Source: Meiothermus sp. (GTDB lineage Bacteria > Deinococcota > Deinococci > Deinococcales > Thermaceae). Taken from it: a stretch of 64,000 nucleotides of DNA. A program made the translations under genes and the position numbers. Positions 1 through 9,829 of this stretch are shown here, in pieces. The DNA is taken from the NCBI RefSeq assembly GCF_026004115.1, contig NZ_BPIM01000001.1, forward strand, positions 1-64,000, written 5' to 3'. Below the pieces are notes generated by a model that worked only from the letters and a program-made list of their open reading frames with translations, was not told where the DNA came from and made no database searches. Every line of letters begins with the position of its first letter. The stretch's first letter is position 1.

Positions 1-265
1 TCACGTCCCTATCGCACGTTTCCGCACGCTTCCGGTTGTTTCGGTTTCGAAACCCTTCTTTGAAGTGTATCTCGTGCAATACATCTACCTGGTGGGGATT
101 CCGCCCATTTAGCATTCCCAGAGTGGGAAAAAGTGGGGCCAAAGTGGGAGACAGTGGTAAAAAGTGGGGAATGCGTGGTACATTACTGTTCAGAACAGCA
201 CCTCCGGTGGGAAACGCTCGTGGGGAGACGGGCCCAAAAAACAAGTCTGTGCAGGAGAACACGAG
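1..265 (+). promoter_or_regulatory. mraZ upstream region (dcw operon control region)
   Basis: No convincing gene lies here. The stretch holds a 12-bp palindrome GGTTTCGAAACC at 43-54, the phased GTGG repeats annotated separately, a -10-like TACATT at 179-184, a 13-bp palindrome at 186-198 and the mraZ ribosome binding site (GGAG near 253-256). No good -35 precedes TACATT. Its expected place is occupied by the GTGG repeats, which suggests control by a DNA-binding protein there. The promoter assignment is an inference. Confidence 0.5.
123..179 (+). promoter_or_regulatory. MraZ operator: six helically phased GTGG repeats
   Basis: GTGG occurs at 123, 133, 144, 154, 164 and 175, so successive copies are 10, 11, 10, 10 and 11 bp apart. 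Four of them read TGGG. MraZ proteins of the SpoVT-AbrB fold are known to bind direct TGGG repeats with about 10-bp periodicity upstream of their own gene. Placement 90-140 bp before the mraZ start fits autoregulation of the whole dcw operon. A further TGGG at 93 is three helical turns upstream. Confidence 0.85.
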
Positions 266-700
266 ATGCCCTTCGGTGAACACCAGTATAGCCTCGATGA
301 CAAAGGCAGGGTTGTAATCCCTCAGCCTTTCCGCTCGTTTATCGAGGATGGGGTGGTGATTACCCGAGGACTCGAGGGCTGCCTTTACATGTACCCCCTG
401 CTGGCCTGGAGCAACATTGAACGCCAGTTGCAAAATGTGCCCCTGATTGACCGGGCAGCCCAGGAGCTGGTGCGCTTTTTGTACTCTGGCGCCCACAAGA
501 CCCAGATGGACAACGCCTCGAGGGTGACCATCCCCCCACCCCTGCGCAAGTTTGCCGGCCTCGAGGACACCAACGATGCGGTGGTGGTCGGCGCGCCTAC
601 CCGGTTGGAGTTGTGGAGCGAGAGCCGCTGGTGGGCCAACATCACCAAGTTTGTGGAGAACCCCACCACCCCCGAGGCCCTGCGGGGCCTGATTGGATGA
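266..700 (+). CDS. mraZ: MraZ, transcriptional regulator of the dcw cluster
   Basis: 144 residues, the usual MraZ length. Two SpoVT-AbrB-like half domains are visible, each with the family signature: DDKGRVVIP near residue 10 and MDNASRVTIP near residue 77. MraZ forms a ring-shaped oligomer that binds direct TGGG repeats and represses its own operon. The ATG at 266 is chosen because GGAG lies about 10 bases upstream and the protein then begins exactly at the conserved domain; the same frame is open further upstream to 164, but that part is not MraZ-like. It is first in a long same-strand dcw operon, with rsmH 63 bases downstream. Identification is firm. Confidence 0.95.
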   Translation: MPFGEHQYSLDDKGRVVIPQPFRSFIEDGVVITRGLEGCLYMYPLLAWSNIERQLQNVPLIDRAAQELVRFLYSGAHKTQMDNASRVTIPPPLRKFAGLEDTNDAVVVGAPTRLELWSESRWWANITKFVENPTTPEALRGLIG

Positions 701-1880
<1,180 letters not shown>

Positions 1881-1884
<4 letters not shown>

Positions 1885-3296
1885 ACCGCTTAGGAACAAG
1901 TGAACAAACCTCCCTGAGCCGGGGCTGGGTGGTGTTGCTGGCTTTTGCCGCCTTTGTGCTGGGACTGGGGTACGGTTTTTATGTGCTGTGGCACAATGCC
2001 CCCAGCCTCCCCTTGCGGCCCGTATCGGCCCGAGCGGACGCCCCTCCTTTACGCGGAAGCCTGGAAGCAGCCGACGGCACCCCGCTGGCCTTTAGCACCG
2101 AGGCGGATGCGCGCTTGTATCCCCTGGGTCTCTCAGCCACCCAGCTCATCGGCTTTGGGGAGCGCAACACCGGCAAGGGGCTCGCAGGCCTCGAGCTCGA
2201 CCTGGAAAAGCTGCTCGTCCAGGGCCAGAGCCTGCGCCTGACCCTGGATCCGCTGGTGCAGTCCATCGCTGAGCAAGCCCTGTGGAAAGGCCTAAAGGCC
2301 GCCCAGGCCGACTGGGGCTCGGTGGTGGTGATGGAAAGCAAAACCGGGCGGCTTCTGGCAGTAGCCAACGGCCCGGCCTTCGACCCCAGCGCCCCTCGAC
2401 TCAACCTCCAGCAAGACATTTCCTGGCGCAACCACGCCTTTGCGTACGCACTGGAACCCGGATCTACCATCAAACCCCTCACGGCTGCGGTGCTGATGGA
2501 GGAAAACATGGCCAGGCTTGACACCCGAGTCTATGCCCCCATGAGCCGTCGTATCGCAGGCTGGACCATCAACGATGTGGTCAAGCACCCCGAGACCCTC
2601 ACCCTGAGCGAAGTACTCAAATTCTCCTCCAATGTGGGCATCACCACCCTGGCCGAGCGGATTCCGCGTGAGACGCTGTTTAACTACTTCAAGAAGATGC
2701 ACTTCATGGATGCAGCGCTCCTGCCGCCCCTGTCCTACCAGCCCCGGATTGCTGTACAGGTTGCGGCCCCCCATGTCCGCCCGGTGCACCGCTGGGGGCC
2801 TGCCGAGTACGCCAACGCCACCTTCGGCCAGGGTTTCCTGATCACCCCCTTGCACTTAGCGGCGGCCTACAACATTTTGGCAAACGATGGGGTCTTTCGC
2901 CAGCCGATTCTGTTCGAAGGCAATACCTCCCAAATCAGCGTGGTATTCCGCCCTCAGGTAGCCCGCGAGATCCGCAAAGCTCTTACCGACGGCATCGCCG
3001 AAAATGCCAGACTCGCCGGCTATGTGCTGGGGGGCAAAACCGGCACGGCACAGGTAGTGGTGAATGGTCGCTACAGCAACAGTGTTTATGCGGCACTGTT
3101 CGCTGGCTTCATCCCATCCAATACCCCCCGCGTGACGGTGGTAGTAAACCTTTTTCACCCCAAGGGGGGGCGCATCCACGGCTCCCAGGTCGCAGCCCCT
3201 ATCTACCGGGACATTGCAGCCCGGCTCTTTGCACTCTGGGGCATTCCGCCTCAGTTGGACAACTCATTCAGCAAGGGTAAACTGGTCAACCGATGA
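1881..3296 (+). CDS. ftsI: FtsI-type class B penicillin-binding protein (transpeptidase)
   Basis: 471 residues with an N-terminal membrane anchor at about 15-35 and a C-terminal transpeptidase domain. The active-site serine is S195 in PGSTIKP (SxxK motif), followed by FSSNVG (SxN) and GGKTGTAQ (KTG). It cross-links septal peptidoglycan together with FtsW. The TTG start at 1881 is chosen for AAAGGAGCG just upstream and the TTGA overlap with ftsL; the open frame extends to 1599 only by running through ftsL. The pedestal between anchor and active serine is about 110 residues shorter than in E. coli FtsI (S307), so the usual dimerisation domain is much reduced. Confidence 0.93.
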
Positions 3297-3311
3297 GTGT
3301 TTTGTGCAGCT

Positions 3312-3326
3312 TGAGTACAATACTCA
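3312..3326 (+). promoter_or_regulatory. Possible internal promoter/operator before murF
   Basis: The 39-bp gap between ftsI and murF contains TGAGTA-CAA-TACTCA, a perfect 6-bp inverted repeat. It overlaps TACAAT at 3316-3321, a good -10 box, and GTGAGG near 3328 could be the murF ribosome binding site. No clear -35 is seen. An internal dcw promoter with an overlapping operator is plausible but unproven. Confidence 0.4.
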
Positions 3327-3335
3327 TGTGAGGCT

Positions 3336-4625
3336 ATGGTGCAGAAAAAAGGGCCGAAAGAACTCCAACCTGCGTGGGTAGCCAGCCTGACGGGTGGAAA
3401 AGCGCACGAAGGCGCTGCTGTAGCCCATGACTTGCACTGGGACTCGAGGAAAATAGCACCAGGGGTAGCCTTTTTTGCCCTGCCCGGCGCGAAAACCCAC
3501 GGGCGGGAGTTTGGCTTGCAAGCCCTGGAGGCCGGAGCGGCCTTTGTGGTCACCGACCTCGCGCACCCTGGCGCGGTACAGGTCGAGAAGCCCGAGCGGG
3601 CTTTGCTGGCAGTCGGGCGAGCTTTGCGCGACCGGTTCGGGGGGACGGTGCTGGCGGTGGGGGGTAGTTCGGGCAAAACCACCACCAAGGAGTGCCTGGC
3701 CCAGGGCCTGGGCTGGCCAGCCCCCGAGGGCAACCTGAACAACGCCCCCGGCCTCGCCCGCTTCTTTTTGCATCTGGAGGAGGGCGAGGGTGCTGTGGTG
3801 GAGCTGGGCATTGACCGGCTGCTGGAGATGGCCGAGCTCACCTACCTGGCCCGGCCCGACTTTGCCGTGCTCACCAGCCTGGGTGAGGAACACCTGGAGA
3901 GGCTGGGGAACCTGGAGAATGTGATCCGTGAGGAGAGCTGGCTCTTACAGGTGAGCGCCCTGAGGCTGTCCAGCACCCAGGCTGCCGAGATGGTGCGGCT
4001 GCCAAACCTGAAGACCTACGGCATAGGGGCCGGGGATTTTCGGGCCGAAAACCTCGAGCTCGGCCTCAACGCTAGCCGCTTCCACTTTGAAGGGCACCCG
4101 GTCGGTCTCCCCTATCCGGGTGTCGGGCCGGTGATGGGCGCGCTGGCTGCGCTGGCCGCAACCCGGATGCTGGACAAACCCCTTGCCGACACCATCGAGC
4201 GGCTGGCCGCCCTCCGGCTCCCCCCGGGGCGGATGCAGCGCTTGCAGCTGGGAGGGGTGGACTTTATCCACGACGCCTACAACTCCAATCCCTTATCCTT
4301 CCGGGCCGGGATGCAGTTCCTGCAAACCCAGCCGGGGCGCAAGTGGCTGGTGCTGGGCCGCATGGCCGAGCTCGGCGAGGAAGCCTTGAAGCACCACCTC
4401 GAGGCTGCCCGGCTGGCGGCTGCTATCAGCCCCAACCTGATTTTTGTCGGGCCATTTGCCAAGCAGCAGGCGGCTGAAGCAGGGGGCAGCGCCGTAGAGA
4501 CCGTGGAGGAGGCCGCCGAGCTTCTGGCCCGCTCGGCTGTGCCGGGCGACCTGGTATACCTGAAAGCCTCGCGCAGTGTGGGCCTGGAGCGCTTGCTCGA
4601 GCTGTGGCCCAGGGAGGAAGCATGA
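3336..4625 (+). CDS. murF: UDP-MurNAc-tripeptide--D-Ala-D-Ala ligase MurF
   Basis: 429 residues in Mur-ligase order: N-terminal UDP-binding part (WDSRKIAPGVAFFALPG near 35-51), ATP P-loop GGSSGKTTTKE at 109-119, and a C-terminal domain. The block HDAYNSNPLSFRAG matches the MurF hallmark DxYNxNPxS and separates it from MurE. It adds D-Ala-D-Ala to the UDP-MurNAc-tripeptide in the cytoplasm. No murE or ddl lies in this cluster, so those steps must be encoded elsewhere. The stop overlaps the following lipoprotein gene by ATGA. Confidence 0.92.
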   Translation: MVQKKGPKELQPAWVASLTGGKAHEGAAVAHDLHWDSRKIAPGVAFFALPGAKTHGREFGLQALEAGAAFVVTDLAHPGAVQVEKPERALLAVGRALRDRFGGTVLAVGGSSGKTTTKECLAQGLGWPAPEGNLNNAPGLARFFLHLEEGEGAVVELGIDRLLEMAELTYLARPDFAVLTSLGEEHLERLGNLENVIREESWLLQVSALRLSSTQAAEMVRLPNLKTYGIGAGDFRAENLELGLNASRFHFEGHPVGLPYPGVGPVMGALAALAATRMLDKPLADTIERLAALRLPPGRMQRLQLGGVDFIHDAYNSNPLSFRAGMQFLQTQPGRKWLVLGRMAELGEEALKHHLEAARLAAAISPNLIFVGPFAKQQAAEAGGSAVETVEEAAELLARSAVPGDLVYLKASRSVGLERLLELWPREEA

Positions 4626-5431
4626 GAGCAGGGCTGGTGGCATTCTCCTTAGGCTTAGCGGCGTGTGCACCTCAGCCACAAACCCCCCCGACCGCCGCCA
4701 CAGAAACCATCCTGATTGAAGGGGGTGTGGTGGAGGGCCGGCTGGTGCGGGCGGTCGGGCTGCAACTGGCCCTGCCCAACCCCACCCCGCTGGTCGCTCG
4801 CAGCGGCAATACCCTGCTGGCCGCCTACCCTTTTCAGTTGCTCATCTACCAGAACGGCTTCATCCAGGACAGCCTGCCCCTGCCGGGGGTGCCCATCTTT
4901 GTGCGAGCAAAACCTCTGCCCCTGGTAGGCCTGGCGGACAGGCTCTACGTACCAGGGCTCGGCACCCTCCTCTACCAAGCCAAAGACGCGCTCAACACCA
5001 GGGAGGGGGTCTACTGGCTGGATGACGAGGGGATTAGCCTCGAGCGCCGAAGGCTGGCTGAGGGGCGTTTCAACTTCCTGGCCGCCGGTGAGCGCTATGT
5101 TTACGCCTTTGGGCGCGAGGCCCTGCGCCTGCCCGACCGCATCCGGGTGCCCCTGCCGGGGAACGTGCGGGCAGCGGTGGTGCTGGAAGACCTTTATGTG
5201 CTCACCCCCGAGGGCCTGCACCGCCTGAGTTTGGAGGGGCTGCGCCTGGGCTTCCGCGCCGGAGCGTACAGGGGCCTCGAGACCGATGGGGCCTTCCTCT
5301 ATACCCTGGAGGCGGGCCGCTTGGTTACCCTGCGACTGAACCTGGATATAGCCAGCCGCTCTGCTCCCAAAGCCTGGGCACCATCTCGTCAAAACCTCGT
5401 CTCCCTTTTCGTGCCATGGGAGGTGCCATGA
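4622..5431 (+). CDS. Lipoprotein of unknown function inside the dcw operon
   Basis: 269 residues. The N-terminus (MRAGLVAFSLGLAAC) is a type II signal peptide with lipobox LAAC, so the mature protein should be lipid-anchored at residue 15. The rest is a series of short beta-strand-like repeats (LLAAYPFQLLIYQNG, DRLYVPGLGTLLYQ, RYVYAFGREAL, EDLYVLTPEGLHRL, GAFLYTLEAGRLV), reminiscent of a beta-propeller. No catalytic motif is recognised. The start is fixed by an ATGA overlap with murF, and the stop overlaps the mraY ATG, so it is translationally coupled to both. A role at the envelope, perhaps as a scaffold for septal synthesis, is only an inference from position. Confidence 0.8.
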   Translation: MRAGLVAFSLGLAACAPQPQTPPTAATETILIEGGVVEGRLVRAVGLQLALPNPTPLVARSGNTLLAAYPFQLLIYQNGFIQDSLPLPGVPIFVRAKPLPLVGLADRLYVPGLGTLLYQAKDALNTREGVYWLDDEGISLERRRLAEGRFNFLAAGERYVYAFGREALRLPDRIRVPLPGNVRAAVVLEDLYVLTPEGLHRLSLEGLRLGFRAGAYRGLETDGAFLYTLEAGRLVTLRLNLDIASRSAPKAWAPSRQNLVSLFVPWEVP

Positions 5432-6297
5432 ACAGCCTCGCCGCCGCTGCGCTCCTGAGCTGGTTCCTGGTGGGGCTCTGGATTACCCTGATGCAGTCGC
5501 TCCGCCTTGGCAAGCAGGTACGGGCCGACGGCCCCCAGAGCCACCTGGCCAAGATGGGCACCCCCAGCATGGGCGGGGTGGCTTTTTTGCTGGCTGCCGC
5601 CCTGGTGTACGGGCTCTCGGGGGGCGATAGGTGGGCTGGGCTCTGGCTTTTGGTGTTGGGCATGGCCCTCCTGGGCCTGGCCGACGACCTGGCCGGCTCA
5701 CTGCGAAGGCCCCTCAGAGCCCGCGAGAAGCTGGTAGTGCAGGTACTGATGAGCCTGGTGTTTGCCATCTGGGCAGCCCGACAGGTGCAGTACACGCCGT
5801 ATCCTGCGCTGGACGTACTGCTCTTCACCCTGGTGATCATTGCTGCCTGCAACGCTTTCAACTTTACCGACGGGGTAGATGGGCTTTTGGCCAGCGTTTC
5901 GGCGGTGATTTTGCTGCCCTTTGTGGGGCTTCCCACCGCGCAGGCTGTGGTGGGCGCTTTGCTGGGCTTCTTGTGGCACAACGCCCCCAAGGCCACGGTC
6001 TTCATGGGTGACACCGGCAGCATGGCCCTGGGGGCCCTGGTCGCAGGGCTGTTCATTCTGGAAGGCAAGATTTGGTGGCTGCCCCTGGTGGCCCTGATCC
6101 CGGTGCTGGAAGTGCTCTCGGTTTTCATCCAGGTGGCCTACTTCCGCCGCACCGGCAAGCGCTTCTTCAAGATGAGCCCCCTGCACCACCACTTCGAGCT
6201 GTCGGGCTGGCCCGAAAGCAAGGTGGTGTTTCGCTTTGTGGTGGTCACGGCCCTGTGTACAGCACTTGCAGTACACCTCTGGGGAGGCCCGGTATGA
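5428..6297 (+). CDS. mraY: Phospho-MurNAc-pentapeptide transferase MraY
   Basis: 289 residues, polytopic membrane protein with about ten hydrophobic segments. The family motifs are present: GTPSMGGVAF near the start, LADDLAG with the catalytic Asp pair, NAFNFTDGVDGL, MGDTGSMALG and PLHHHFE. It transfers phospho-MurNAc-pentapeptide to undecaprenyl phosphate to form lipid I. The ATG at 5428 is preferred over one at 5416 because GGGAGG lies between the two and the ATGA overlap with the lipoprotein gene fits the operon style. It is shorter than the E. coli enzyme (360) but complete. Confidence 0.94.
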   Translation: MNSLAAAALLSWFLVGLWITLMQSLRLGKQVRADGPQSHLAKMGTPSMGGVAFLLAAALVYGLSGGDRWAGLWLLVLGMALLGLADDLAGSLRRPLRAREKLVVQVLMSLVFAIWAARQVQYTPYPALDVLLFTLVIIAACNAFNFTDGVDGLLASVSAVILLPFVGLPTAQAVVGALLGFLWHNAPKATVFMGDTGSMALGALVAGLFILEGKIWWLPLVALIPVLEVLSVFIQVAYFRRTGKRFFKMSPLHHHFELSGWPESKVVFRFVVVTALCTALAVHLWGGPV

Positions 6298-7568
6298 GGC
6301 GGCTGGTGTATGGGCTCGGGCGCAGTGGCCTGGGGGTACTGGGCTACCTGCATCGGCACGGCCTGTCGGCCCGCTTCTACGACGACCAACTCAAACCCGA
6401 TGAAGCAGCGCAGGCCCAGGCGCTGGGGTTTGAACAGGAGCCCGACCCCACACCCGGAACCTACGATGAAGTGATAGCAGCCCCGGGCGTGCCCATCCAG
6501 CACGATCGCCTGCAAGCCCTGCGGGCGGGCGGTGCGGAGGTAATCGGGGAAGCCGAACTGGTCTACCGCCACGCCAAAACCCCGCTTATCGGCATCACGG
6601 GTACGGCAGGTAAAACCAGTTGCACCCTGTTCACCGGGCACTTTTTGCGGGCCCTGGGCTTCAAAGCCCTGGAGGGCGGCAACATTGACCCACCACTGGC
6701 CAGCGTGGTGGACGAGGCCGAGGTGGTGGCAGTGGAGATGAGCAGTTTCCAGCTCGAGCGCACCCGGCACTTCAGGCCCAGGGTGGCGGTGCTGCTGCTC
6801 CTGGGGGTAGACCACCTCGACCGCCACGGCAGCCTGGAGGCTTACCACGCCGCCAAGCTCAACTTGATCCGAAACCTCACCGCCCAGGACGCCCTGGTCT
6901 ACAATGCCAGAGATCCTAGGATCCTGGCCGCCATCGAAGGAAATCCGGCCCAGCGCTACCCCTTCGAGCCCCATAGCGACCCGCGCGAAACCAACCTGAA
7001 TGCAGCCCTGCAAGCCGCTTTGGCCTATGCCCACATCGTAGGGCGCGAACAGCCTGAGCGGGTTCTTGCGCTCGAGGCCACCTCCGCCGCCCTGGAACCC
7101 TTCCGCGCCTCGGCCCCCCGTCCCGAAGCCCGCTACGAAATTTTCGCCCGTATCGGCCAACTACAGTTCATAGACGACTCCATCGCCACCCGCCTCGACT
7201 CGGTACGCACGGCCCTGGAGGCCGCGCCCCCTCCGGTGGCCTGGGTGCTGGGAGGGGTGGATAAGGGCGCCCCGGTTGAGGAACTGCGCGAGGTGGTGGC
7301 GCGCAAGGTCAGGCTGATTCTGGCCATTGGCCGCGACGGCAGCCGGCTGGCCGCGCCCTTCAAGAACCTGGTGGAGGTGGTGGAAATCGGCGAGCCCGAT
7401 GGGCGCAAAGCCCTCGAGCAGGCCGTGGGCGAATCCCTGCGGCGGCTTGCCTCGGGCAGTGTGCTGTTGGCCCCGCTGGCCACCTCGTTCGATCAGTTCA
7501 AGGATTACAAAGAACGCTCTAAAGTATTCCGGGAAGTGGTGTTCGACATGGGAGGTATTCGTGGATAG
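6294..7568 (+). CDS. murD: UDP-MurNAc-L-alanine--D-glutamate ligase MurD
   Basis: 424 residues. The N-terminal Rossmann part begins with YGLGRSGLG. The ATP P-loop GITGTAGKTSC is at about 100-110 and ELERTRHFRPRVAVLLLLGVD follows in split form (EMSSFQLERT, VDHLDRHGS). The C-terminal domain carries DDSIATRLDSV and GGVDKGAP. It adds D-Glu to UDP-MurNAc-L-Ala. The start overlaps mraY by ATGA. The same frame is open upstream through mraY to 6072, but only because of GC-rich composition. Position between mraY and ftsW is the usual dcw order. Confidence 0.94.
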   Translation: MRRLVYGLGRSGLGVLGYLHRHGLSARFYDDQLKPDEAAQAQALGFEQEPDPTPGTYDEVIAAPGVPIQHDRLQALRAGGAEVIGEAELVYRHAKTPLIGITGTAGKTSCTLFTGHFLRALGFKALEGGNIDPPLASVVDEAEVVAVEMSSFQLERTRHFRPRVAVLLLLGVDHLDRHGSLEAYHAAKLNLIRNLTAQDALVYNARDPRILAAIEGNPAQRYPFEPHSDPRETNLNAALQAALAYAHIVGREQPERVLALEATSAALEPFRASAPRPEARYEIFARIGQLQFIDDSIATRLDSVRTALEAAPPPVAWVLGGVDKGAPVEELREVVARKVRLILAIGRDGSRLAAPFKNLVEVVEIGEPDGRKALEQAVGESLRRLASGSVLLAPLATSFDQFKDYKERSKVFREVVFDMGGIRG

Positions 7569-8673
7569 CATTCTGCTGCTGGCCCAGCTCATGCTTTTTG
7601 CCTTTTCGGCCCTGGGGGTGGCCACCTCCGACTGGATGCGGGCCGCCCCGGAGCAGCACAGCCTGGAAAACCTGCGCAATATCGCCATCTCGCTGGCCCT
7701 GATGTTGCTGGTCTCGCGCCTGCGTCCCCTCTGGGCCATCTGGGCAGCGCGACCCTTTTTCCTGCTCTCGCTTCTGCTCTTGGTTGCGAACCTCTTGGTG
7801 GGGTTTGGGCCGGGCAGTGAACGCAGGTTTATTGATCTGCCCTTCACCTCCTTTAACCTGCAAGCCTCCGAGCTGGCCAAGCTGGCGGTGGTGCTGTACC
7901 TGGCAGCTTTCTTCCACAACAAACCCACCGATTACCCCATCATAGGCCCCATCGTTGCCATCAGCCTGGTATCGGGCCTGATCATCGCCTCGCCCGACCT
8001 GGATACGGGCCTTTTCGTGCTGCTTTTATCGGGCTTTTTGCTGGTGGTAATCGGGGTTCCCTGGCGACGCCTCCTGGCCATTGGCTTCAGTGCCTGGCTT
8101 CTGGCCCTCTCGGTCTCGGGCTTGTATCTGGAGCGCTTCGAGAAAGTACGGGATCGCTTCGAGGGTTGGAGCGCCTATGTCAGCGGGCGGGTAAGCGAAC
8201 TGAGCCCGGAAGTCATCCGGGGGCCTTTGTACCAGATCACCCAGGCGCACAAGATCATCGTGAATGCGGGGCCTTTCGGGCAGGGGGTGGGGGCCCGGAT
8301 GCCCAACCTGCCCGAGTCCCACAACGACTTCGTGCTGGCCTCCATCATCTGGTCGGGGGGCTGGCTGGCGGGTTTCATGGTCTTGCTGGCCCTGTGGCTG
8401 ATACTGGCTCGAGGGCTCCAGATAGCCGCAAACCTGGAAGGTTCCAGGAGCGTGCTGGCGCTGGGCTTGACCCTGTACCTGGTTTTGCAAGCTGCCCTCA
8501 ACATTGCAGCCGTCATCGGCACTATTCCGATTGGCGGTTCCCCGCTGCCCATGGTGAGCATGGGCGGCAATTCGATGATCATGGCCGGGCTGGCCATGGG
8601 GCTTTTGCAAGCCCTCTCACGCGAGGCCTTCGCGCACAAAAAGGAAAGCGAAGTCGGGGAGGCCCAGCCGTGA
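7561..8673 (+). CDS. ftsW: SEDS-family septal glycosyltransferase FtsW
   Basis: 370 residues with about ten membrane segments. SEDS motifs are visible: ASELAKL near residue 102, the periplasmic loop GQGVGARMPNLPESHNDFVL, and the C-terminal GGSPLPMVSMGGNSM. FtsW polymerises lipid II glycan strands and works with the class B PBP encoded upstream. The GTG at 7561 is chosen because GGGAGG lies about 8 bases before it; it overlaps the murD 3' end by 8 bases. RodA is the alternative by sequence, but the dcw position argues for FtsW. Confidence 0.9.
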   Translation: MDSILLLAQLMLFAFSALGVATSDWMRAAPEQHSLENLRNIAISLALMLLVSRLRPLWAIWAARPFFLLSLLLLVANLLVGFGPGSERRFIDLPFTSFNLQASELAKLAVVLYLAAFFHNKPTDYPIIGPIVAISLVSGLIIASPDLDTGLFVLLLSGFLLVVIGVPWRRLLAIGFSAWLLALSVSGLYLERFEKVRDRFEGWSAYVSGRVSELSPEVIRGPLYQITQAHKIIVNAGPFGQGVGARMPNLPESHNDFVLASIIWSGGWLAGFMVLLALWLILARGLQIAANLEGSRSVLALGLTLYLVLQAALNIAAVIGTIPIGGSPLPMVSMGGNSMIMAGLAMGLLQALSREAFAHKKESEVGEAQP

Positions 8674-8794
8674 AAGCGTACAGGAGAGCACTACCGCAAC
8701 GCGCATGGAGGCCCTGCGCCAGCAGGCGGGTTTGGGAAAGGCCTGCAACGCTGGCTCCGCTTCGCCCTGCTCCCTGGCTCCATAAAGGAGGCAC

Positions 8795-9829
8795 ATGGTG
8801 ATCGTTACGGGCGGGGGCACCGGCGGCCACCTCTATCCGGGGCTGGCGGCGGCGAGCGCCCTGCTGGAAGCAGGCGAGCCCGTAACCTACGTGGGGGCGC
8901 TGGGTGGGATTGAAGAGCGGGTTCTGCCCGAGAGTGGCCTACCACACCACCTCATTCCTGCCGGTAAACTCTCGCGCGACGCTTTGCGCCCCAAAGAAGG
9001 AACAAAGGTACTACAGGGCCTTTGGGCCGCACGGCAGCTGGTGCGAGACTTAAGGCCCAAAGCGGTGCTCAGCATGGGGGGTTACGCGGGTTTTCCTGTG
9101 GCTTTCGTGGCCGCGCTGCAGGGGATTCCCATGATCATTCACGAGCAAAACGCCAAACTGGGCCTGGCCAACCGGATGCTGGCCCAGCTCGCCCGGCGGG
9201 TCACCCTGGCCACCCCCATAGAGCTGGCCCCTGGGCTGGCCCATAAAACCCAGGTGGTGGGCTATCCGGTGCGGGAGGAAAAACGTCCCCCAGCCGAGGC
9301 CCGAGCCGCCCTTGGGCTCGAGCCCAGCCGCCCCACCCTTCTGATTCTGGGCGGCAGCCAGGGCAGCCAGGAGCTCAATGAACAGCTGCCCGAGCGACTC
9401 TACCCACTTTTGGGCAAGTGGCAGATCCTGCACCAGTGTGGGGTGCGCTGGGAGGAAAAACTCAAAGCCCTGGAACGGCCGCACTACTTTGTGCGGGGCT
9501 ATGTGGACAGCGTGCTGGCCTGGAGTGCTGCGGACTGTGCCATCACCCGGGGCGGAGCAGGTACCCTGTCCGAGGCGGCCTACCACCAGGTACCGGTGCT
9601 GGGGGTGCCGCTGCCGCGCCACCTGGATGGGGGCGCCCAGTGGGCCAACGTAGGCTTTTATGCCGAGCGCGGCGCGGCCCGGCGACTTGAGTCCTGGGCG
9701 CAGTTTGAGGCCGAGCTTAACACTCTGCTCGACCCCTCCACGCGGGCCCAAATCCGCGATAGACTTGGGGGGTTATCGCCAGCCGGAGCAGCCGGGCGGC
9801 TGGCCCAGATCGTTTTGGAGGCAGTGTGA
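8795..9829 (+). CDS. murG: UDP-GlcNAc:lipid I N-acetylglucosaminyltransferase MurG
   Basis: 344 residues, GT28 family. Glycine-rich loop GGGTGGHLYPGLA at the N-terminus, LSMGGYAGFP and HEQNAKLGLANR in the acceptor half, GGSQGSQELNEQLP and TRGGAGTLSEAAYHQVP in the UDP-GlcNAc-binding half. It makes lipid II at the inner face of the membrane. A clear ribosome binding site AAAGGAGG (8783-8790) precedes the ATG. It follows ftsW after a 121-bp gap that holds no convincing gene, and its stop overlaps the murC GTG start. Confidence 0.95.
   Translation: MVIVTGGGTGGHLYPGLAAASALLEAGEPVTYVGALGGIEERVLPESGLPHHLIPAGKLSRDALRPKEGTKVLQGLWAARQLVRDLRPKAVLSMGGYAGFPVAFVAALQGIPMIIHEQNAKLGLANRMLAQLARRVTLATPIELAPGLAHKTQVVGYPVREEKRPPAEARAALGLEPSRPTLLILGGSQGSQELNEQLPERLYPLLGKWQILHQCGVRWEEKLKALERPHYFVRGYVDSVLAWSAADCAITRGGAGTLSEAAYHQVPVLGVPLPRHLDGGAQWANVGFYAERGAARRLESWAQFEAELNTLLDPSTRAQIRDRLGGLSPAGAAGRLAQIVLEAV

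Noticed and set aside
186-198. LexA-type site CTGTTCAGAACAG
   Set aside because: The half-site order GTTC-GAAC with one base between does not fit known LexA operators (GAAC-N4-GTTC); kept only as an unnamed palindrome.
8670-8801. Small coupled gene between ftsW and murG
   Set aside because: A GTG overlaps the ftsW stop and gives about 43 codons, but the product is Arg/Pro/Trp-rich without any pattern, and murG has its own strong ribosome site inside it.
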